Source: an uncultured Sphingomonas sp. (GTDB lineage: Bacteria; Pseudomonadota; Alphaproteobacteria; Sphingomonadales; Sphingomonadaceae). Taken from it: a stretch of DNA of 64,000 bases. This document shows positions 59,807 to 64,000 of the stretch, piece by piece (position 1 is the stretch's first letter; each line of letters starts with the position of its first letter). The DNA lies in NCBI RefSeq assembly GCF_913777625.1, contig NZ_CAJYTI010000027.1:62001-126000 (forward strand), written 5' to 3'. Position numbers and translations under genes: made by a program. Below the pieces are notes generated by a model, which was given only the letters and a program-made list of their open reading frames with translations, was not told the origin of the DNA and searched no databases.

Positions 59807-61876
59807 TTACCAGATCCGGACGCGATCCTCGGGCGCCACATACTGCTTCTGGCTGGGATCGATGTTCCACGCCGCATACCAGGCGTCGACATTGCGCAGC
59901 GGGTTGACCGCGCGGATCTGGCCCGGCGAATGCGGATCGCTGATCAGCTGCTGACGCAGCGCTTCGGTGCGGAACAGCGTCCGCCACACCTGGCCCCAGC
60001 CGAGGAAGAAGCGCTGGTCGCCGGTGAACCCGTCGAGTACCGGTGCCGGCTTGCCGCCGAGCGAAGCGTGATAGGCGTCGAGCGCGATCATCACGCCGCC
60101 GAGATCGCCGATATTTTCACCCATCGAGGCACGGCCGTTGATATGCACGCCGGGCAGGCCCTCGAAGCTATAGGCCTCGTACTGGGCGCCCAGCCGCACC
60201 GCCTGGGCTTCGAACTTGGTCGCGTCCTCGGGCGTCCACCAGTCGCGCAGCACGCCGTTGCCGTCGGACTTGCGGCCTTGATCGTCGAAGCCGTGGCTGA
60301 TTTCGTGGCCGATCACGCCGCCGATGCCGCCATAATTGACCGCGTCGTCGGCCTTGGGATCGAAGAAGGGCGGCTGCAGGATCGCCGCCGGGAACACGAT
60401 CTCGTTCTTGACCGAGTTGTAGTACGCGTTGACCGTCTGCGGCGTCATGCCCCATTCGGCCTTGTCGACCGGGCCGCCCAGCCGGTTGCGGCGATAGTCC
60501 CATTCGAAGCGGCCGGCGCGCTCGGCATTGCCGACCAGGTCGCCCGCGCGCACCTCCAGCTTGCTGTAATCGCGCCACTTGCTCGGATAGCCGACCTTGA
60601 CGGTGAAGCCCTGCAGCTTGGCGAGCGCCTGCTCCTTGGTCGCCGGGCTCATCCAGGCGAGGTTCTTGATGCGGCCGGCGAGCGCCACGCGCAGGTTCCC
60701 GACCAGCACGTCCATCTTCGCCTTGCTCTCGGGCGGAAAGTAGAGCGCGACATAATCGCGGCCGACGCCTTCGCCGATCGCGCGTTCGGTGAACGAGACG
60801 GCGCGCTTCCAGCGCTCGCGCTCCTGCGGCTGGCCGTTGAGGAACTTCGAGCGGAAATCGAACTGGGCGGTGGCGAAGCGCTTCGACAGCATCGGCGCGA
60901 TGTCGTCGGCGATGCGGAAGGCCTGCCAGGCCTTGAGCGTATCGAGATCGGTATCGGCGAAGACCTGCGCGATCTTCGGCACCGCGCTGTTCTGCGCGAC
61001 GATCACCCGCGTCGCCTTGGACAGGCCCGCCGCCGGCCAGAAGGCATCCCAGGCAAAGCCCGGGGCCTGCGCCTTGAGCTCGGCGAGGCTCACCGGGTTG
61101 TAGGTCTTGTCGCGGTCGCGGCTCTGCGCGCGGGTCCAGTGCGCCTCGGCGATCCGCGTTTCCATCGCCACCACCTTGGCGGCGGCGCCCGCCGGATCGT
61201 CCCAGCCCGCCATGCCGAGCAGCTGGGCGACATAGTCGCGGTAGCGGGCCAGCTGGGGCGCGAACTTGGGATCGAGATACAGGTCGCGGTCGCCCAGGCC
61301 CAGGCCGGACTGGCGCAGGCTGAGCGCATAGACATCGGGCTGCTTGGGATCGTCGCTCACGCCCACCCCGAAGAAGCTGGCGCCGAACCCGCCGAATGAC
61401 TTGCCCATCAGCTGGGCGAGCTCGGCGCGGGTCTTGGCGGCCTTCACCGGCACCAGGCGCTGGACCAGCGGCTGGGCGTCGAGCTTCTCGATCGCGGCCT
61501 CATCGAGGAAGTCGCGATAGAGGATCGCGGCCTTGCGGCGATCGGGGTTGGCGACGTCGGTCGGGCTATAGCCTTCGATCAGGCTGCGCAGTCGGGCTTC
61601 GGAGAGATCGCGCAGGACGATGAAGGCGCCGTACGTGGAGCGGTCGTCGGGAATCTTGGTGCGATCGGTCCAGCTGCCGTTGACGAAGCGGTACCAGTCG
61701 TCGCCCGGCTTTACGCTGCGGTCCATGCCGGCGATGTCGAAGCCCCAGCTGCCATAGCGGGTAGCCTCGGCGCTCGGCGCGGCGGGGGCGGTCTGCTGGG
61801 GCTTGCGGCTGAGCGCCGGGGCGGCGATCGCCGCAATCGACAGGGTAGAGGCCAGAAGGACGTGCTTGAGCTGCAA
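59807..61876 (-). CDS. M13 family (neprilysin-like) zinc metallopeptidase
   Basis: A 689-residue exported peptidase. The zinc motif HEISH (His524, Glu525, His528) followed by GFDDQGRKSDGNG and the third-ligand motif GENIGDLGG identify family M13; VNAYYN is the substrate-binding segment. The N-terminus LQLKHVLLASTLSIAAIAAPALS is a signal peptide. I place the start at TTG 61876 because GGAG lies seven bases upstream; GTG at 61918 would add 14 residues but has no such site. It degrades short peptides in the periplasm. Convergent with the TonB receptor. Confidence 0.92.
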   Translation of the reverse strand: MQLKHVLLASTLSIAAIAAPALSRKPQQTAPAAPSAEATRYGSWGFDIAGMDRSVKPGDDWYRFVNGSWTDRTKIPDDRSTYGAFIVLRDLSEARLRSLIEGYSPTDVANPDRRKAAILYRDFLDEAAIEKLDAQPLVQRLVPVKAAKTRAELAQLMGKSFGGFGASFFGVGVSDDPKQPDVYALSLRQSGLGLGDRDLYLDPKFAPQLARYRDYVAQLLGMAGWDDPAGAAAKVVAMETRIAEAHWTRAQSRDRDKTYNPVSLAELKAQAPGFAWDAFWPAAGLSKATRVIVAQNSAVPKIAQVFADTDLDTLKAWQAFRIADDIAPMLSKRFATAQFDFRSKFLNGQPQERERWKRAVSFTERAIGEGVGRDYVALYFPPESKAKMDVLVGNLRVALAGRIKNLAWMSPATKEQALAKLQGFTVKVGYPSKWRDYSKLEVRAGDLVGNAERAGRFEWDYRRNRLGGPVDKAEWGMTPQTVNAYYNSVKNEIVFPAAILQPPFFDPKADDAVNYGGIGGVIGHEISHGFDDQGRKSDGNGVLRDWWTPEDATKFEAQAVRLGAQYEAYSFEGLPGVHINGRASMGENIGDLGGVMIALDAYHASLGGKPAPVLDGFTGDQRFFLGWGQVWRTLFRTEALRQQLISDPHSPGQIRAVNPLRNVDAWYAAWNIDPSQKQYVAPEDRVRIW

Positions 61877-62019
61877 GGAGGGTCTCCGGATCAGGCATTT
61901 AGCCAAGGATACGCGCACTCTACACGGCGCGGCAGACCTGGCAATCCACCGCGCGATACCCTCTTTTCGACGCGAGCGTGCAGCTTCACGGCGCCGGGTA
62001 CGCCGGGTAGAGGAGGCGC

Positions 62020-62409
62020 ATGCAGGCCTCTCCCGAACTCGCCATCCGCATGGCGCGCGCCGCCTTCAACCGCGCGCTTGCCGCTGCCGATCTCGCCGCG
62101 ATCGGTCCCTTGCTCGGCGCCGACGTGGTGCTGGTTGCGGGCACCGACAGCGCGGTGATCCAGGGACGCAAGGCGCAGCTGCTTGCCTGGAAGCGCGAAT
62201 TTGCCGCGCGCGACCGTACCGTCTACACCCGCCTGCCGGACACGATCCTGGTATCGCCCGTGGCGCCGATCGCATTCGAGCATGGCCGGTGGGAAGGCGC
62301 GTCGGCCGGCGGCGGGGCGGTGCAGGCGAGCGGAAGCTACACCGCCAAGTGGCGGGAGATCGACGGCAGCTGGGTGATCGAAGCCGAACTCTACCTCACG
62401 CTCGCCTGA
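62020..62409 (+). CDS. NTF2-like/SnoaL-fold protein (DUF4440-like)
   Basis: A 129-residue protein with the NTF2-like pattern: helix RMARAAFNRALAAADLAAIG, then strands ADVVLVAGTDSAVI and the C-terminal GSYTAKWREIDGSWVIEAELYLTL. This cone-shaped fold binds small ligands and is used by isomerases and hydratases, but no specific activity can be named. Small, single-gene unit; an ATG at 62020 with GGAGG nearby upstream. It is divergent from the M13 gene (143 bases) and convergent with the epimerase gene. Confidence 0.8.
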   Translation: MQASPELAIRMARAAFNRALAAADLAAIGPLLGADVVLVAGTDSAVIQGRKAQLLAWKREFAARDRTVYTRLPDTILVSPVAPIAFEHGRWEGASAGGGAVQASGSYTAKWREIDGSWVIEAELYLTLA

Positions 62410-62428
62410 TCGCCTGATCGCCAGGGCG

Positions 62429-63376
62429 TCAGCGGCAGCCCAGGCCGGACAGCGTCGTTGCGACTGCTTCGTCGAGCGGCGTGTGCGGTTCGGCGCCGAG
62501 CATCTCGACGAGCCGCTGGTTGGTCATTCGGAGCGGCAGCTGCCACAGATAGCGCATCTCCATCAGCTCGCGCGGGGTGGTGAGGAACAGCGCGGCCAGC
62601 CGCAGCTGCCACCAGGGCAGCGGGTGGATCGGCACGGCAGGATCGCCGAGCACCCGGGCAATCGTCTCCGCCATCTGCCGTCCATCGGCGTCCCAATGAC
62701 CGGCCATGTGGTAGCTGGCGACGTCGGGCAAGGCGGGATGATCGAGCAGGCGCGCCATCGTCTCGGCGACATCGGGCAGATAGGCCCATTGATGGCCGAC
62801 ACCGCGCCGCCCCGGCACCCGGATCACCTTCGGGCGCGCGCCTGCGGTCACGAGCGCCTGGCTGAACCAGTTGTTGGCGGCATCGGCGCCGAAATAGTCG
62901 CCGGCGCGGACGATCAGCACCCTGGCCGGTCCTTCTTCGGCGGCCCGGGTCAGCCGCTGTTCGAGCGCGACCCGGATCGCGCCCTTGCGGGTGCGCGGGC
63001 GCTGCGGCGCGGCCTCGTCGATCACGGGGAAGGCATCGGGCCCATAATTATACACGGTGCCCGGCAGCACGATGCGCGCGCCCACCGCCTGTGCCGCGGC
63101 GATGCTGTTGTCGATCATCGGCAGCACCTGCGTCGCCCAGTTGCGATAGCCCGGCGGGTTCACCGCATGGACGATCACCGATACGCCCTGTGCCGCAGCC
63201 AGCACGGCGACCGGATCGAGCGCATCGCCCAGGATCTGCTCGCATCCTTCCAACAGCGGGGAGGGGCGGCGGGTCAGCGCCTTGACCTGCCAGCCGCCCG
63301 CCAGCAACCGCTGCCGCATCGCGCCGCCAATTCCGCCGGTTGCGCCCAGGATCAGGGCCGTTCGTGTCGTCGCCAT
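62429..63376 (-). CDS. NAD(P)-dependent epimerase/dehydratase family protein
   Basis: A protein of about 315 residues with the Rossmann loop GATGGIGGAM (residue ~11) and downstream features of atypical SDRs (AVNPPGYRNW; PGTVYNYGPDAFPV; GDYFGADAANNWF). The canonical YxxxK is replaced by a YNYGP context, so its catalysis is atypical. The start could be ATG at 63376 or 63379, since GGAGG lies just upstream. It diverges from a LysR gene with 89 bases between starts, so that regulator probably controls it. Confidence 0.85.
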   Translation of the reverse strand: MATTRTALILGATGGIGGAMRQRLLAGGWQVKALTRRPSPLLEGCEQILGDALDPVAVLAAAQGVSVIVHAVNPPGYRNWATQVLPMIDNSIAAAQAVGARIVLPGTVYNYGPDAFPVIDEAAPQRPRTRKGAIRVALEQRLTRAAEEGPARVLIVRAGDYFGADAANNWFSQALVTAGARPKVIRVPGRRGVGHQWAYLPDVAETMARLLDHPALPDVASYHMAGHWDADGRQMAETIARVLGDPAVPIHPLPWWQLRLAALFLTTPRELMEMRYLWQLPLRMTNQRLVEMLGAEPHTPLDEAVATTLSGLGCR

Positions 63377-63465
63377 CATCGCCTCCATTGCTTGTGGAGC
63401 GGTGATGCCGTGCGAGCAGACAAACGGAAATTGCCTATTGGCGGCGGGTCGTTATACGAAAATCG

Positions 63466-64000
63466 ATGAGCAACGCGCCTAGCTGGGACGTCTATCGGAG
63501 CTTCGCGACGGTGCTGCGGACCGGTTCGCTGTCCGCGGCTTCGCGGGTGCTCGGCCTCACGCAGCCAAGCCTTGCGCGCCATGTCGATGCGCTGGAGGCC
63601 TGGATCGGCGCACCGTTGTTCGTCCGCTCGCAGCGCGGGCTGTCGCCGACCGACCGGGCGCTCGCGCTGCAACCCCATGCCGAAGCGCTGGTCGCGGCGG
63701 CGGATGCGCTTCAGCGTACCGCCCATGGCCGGCCCGATCTGCCGGAAGGGACTGTGCGGATCAGCGCCAGCCAGGCGGTGGGCGTGCTCCACCTCCCGAC
63801 TATTCTCGCGTCTCTCCGCCAGGCGCATCCGGCGTTGCAGTTCGAACTTTCGCTGTCGGATGCGCTCGACGACCTTTTGCAGCGGCGCGCCGACATCGCC
63901 GTGCGGATGACCGAGCCGGTGCACCAGGCCCTGATCGCGCGATCGGTGGGGACGCTGCGGCTCGGCTTTCACGCCCACCGCGACTATCTCGCGCGCCGTG
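63466..64000 (+). CDS. LysR family regulator, 5' portion (cut by window end)
   Basis: The first 178 residues of a LysR-type regulator. The N-terminal winged helix-turn-helix is VYRSFATVLRTGSLSAASRV and LGLTQPSLARHVDALEAWIG, and the start of the effector-binding domain (TVRISASQAVGVLHLPTIL) follows. The frame is open to the last base, so the C-terminus is missing here. It is divergent from the epimerase-like gene, the usual arrangement for a LysR regulator and its target. Confidence 0.92.
   Translation, partial: MSNAPSWDVYRSFATVLRTGSLSAASRVLGLTQPSLARHVDALEAWIGAPLFVRSQRGLSPTDRALALQPHAEALVAAADALQRTAHGRPDLPEGTVRISASQAVGVLHLPTILASLRQAHPALQFELSLSDALDDLLQRRADIAVRMTEPVHQALIARSVGTLRLGFHAHRDYLARR

Noticed and set aside
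1..64000. Prophage, insertion sequence, CRISPR array, tRNA or rRNA
   Set aside because: No transposase, integrase, phage structural gene, spaced direct-repeat array or RNA gene pattern was recognised; the only dispersed element is the palindromic repeat at 13205-13297.

Overview
The window is high-GC DNA with the gene style of a Sphingomonadales alphaproteobacterium, most likely Sphingomonas. The evidence is three TonB-dependent outer-membrane receptors of the Caulobacter/Sphingomonas type, many ATGA/GTGA stop-start overlaps, a Sphingomonas-style dispersed palindromic repeat, a FerA-type (ADP-forming) ligase in a hydroxycinnamate locus, and HWE-kinase and LOV signalling. No rRNA, tRNA, CRISPR array, phage or insertion sequence was seen, so this looks like ordinary chromosome rich in catabolic accessory genes. 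The genus call is inference from gene content.

Layout. 1-13.2 kb: a carbohydrate/peptide-use region. A TonB receptor (cut by the left edge), a DUF5695 secreted protein and an S9 peptidase read leftward. Diverging from them is a rightward translationally coupled run of GH127 beta-L-arabinofuranosidase, an Ldh-family dehydrogenase and a DUF885 HExxPGH protein. Two palindromes lie in the divergent promoter region. 13.2-23.7 kb: a dispersed repeat, a DUF1501/DUF1800 secreted pair, a thioredoxin-like protein, a TPR protein with a TonB-like C-terminus, a Tat-exported SDR, a lactonase, a DUF4403 lipoprotein and an esterase.

23.7-36.7 kb: a 13-kb leftward block for hydroxycinnamate (ferulate/p-coumarate) catabolism. 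It runs MarR regulator (FerC-like), palindromic operator, vanillin-type aldehyde dehydrogenase, hydratase/lyase, FerA-type CoA ligase, second hydratase/lyase, second aldehyde dehydrogenase, AraC regulator, TonB receptor, aryl-alcohol-type dehydrogenase and HSL-type esterase. Together these could take up a phenolic ester or acid, activate it, cleave the side chain and oxidise the aldehyde.

36.8-44.7 kb: an ABC exporter coupled to a DesK/DesR-like two-component system, a GH92 alpha-mannosidase, and a FtrA-like regulator diverging from a rhodanese. 44.9-50.3 kb: a PAP2 membrane phosphatase, then a leftward sensory operon of LOV blue-light receptor, CheB-CheR-PAS-HWE hybrid kinase and single-domain response regulator, all with overlapping ends. 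I consider this the most interesting module. 50.3-64 kb: GH27 alpha-galactosidase, a flavin-dependent halogenase-family protein, a CPA2 antiporter, a Phd/VapC-type toxin-antitoxin pair with a palindromic operator, a monothiol glutaredoxin, a small lipoprotein with a strong terminator, a TonB receptor carrying an EF-hand-like loop, an M13 peptidase, an NTF2-like protein, and an epimerase-like gene diverging from a LysR regulator cut by the right edge.
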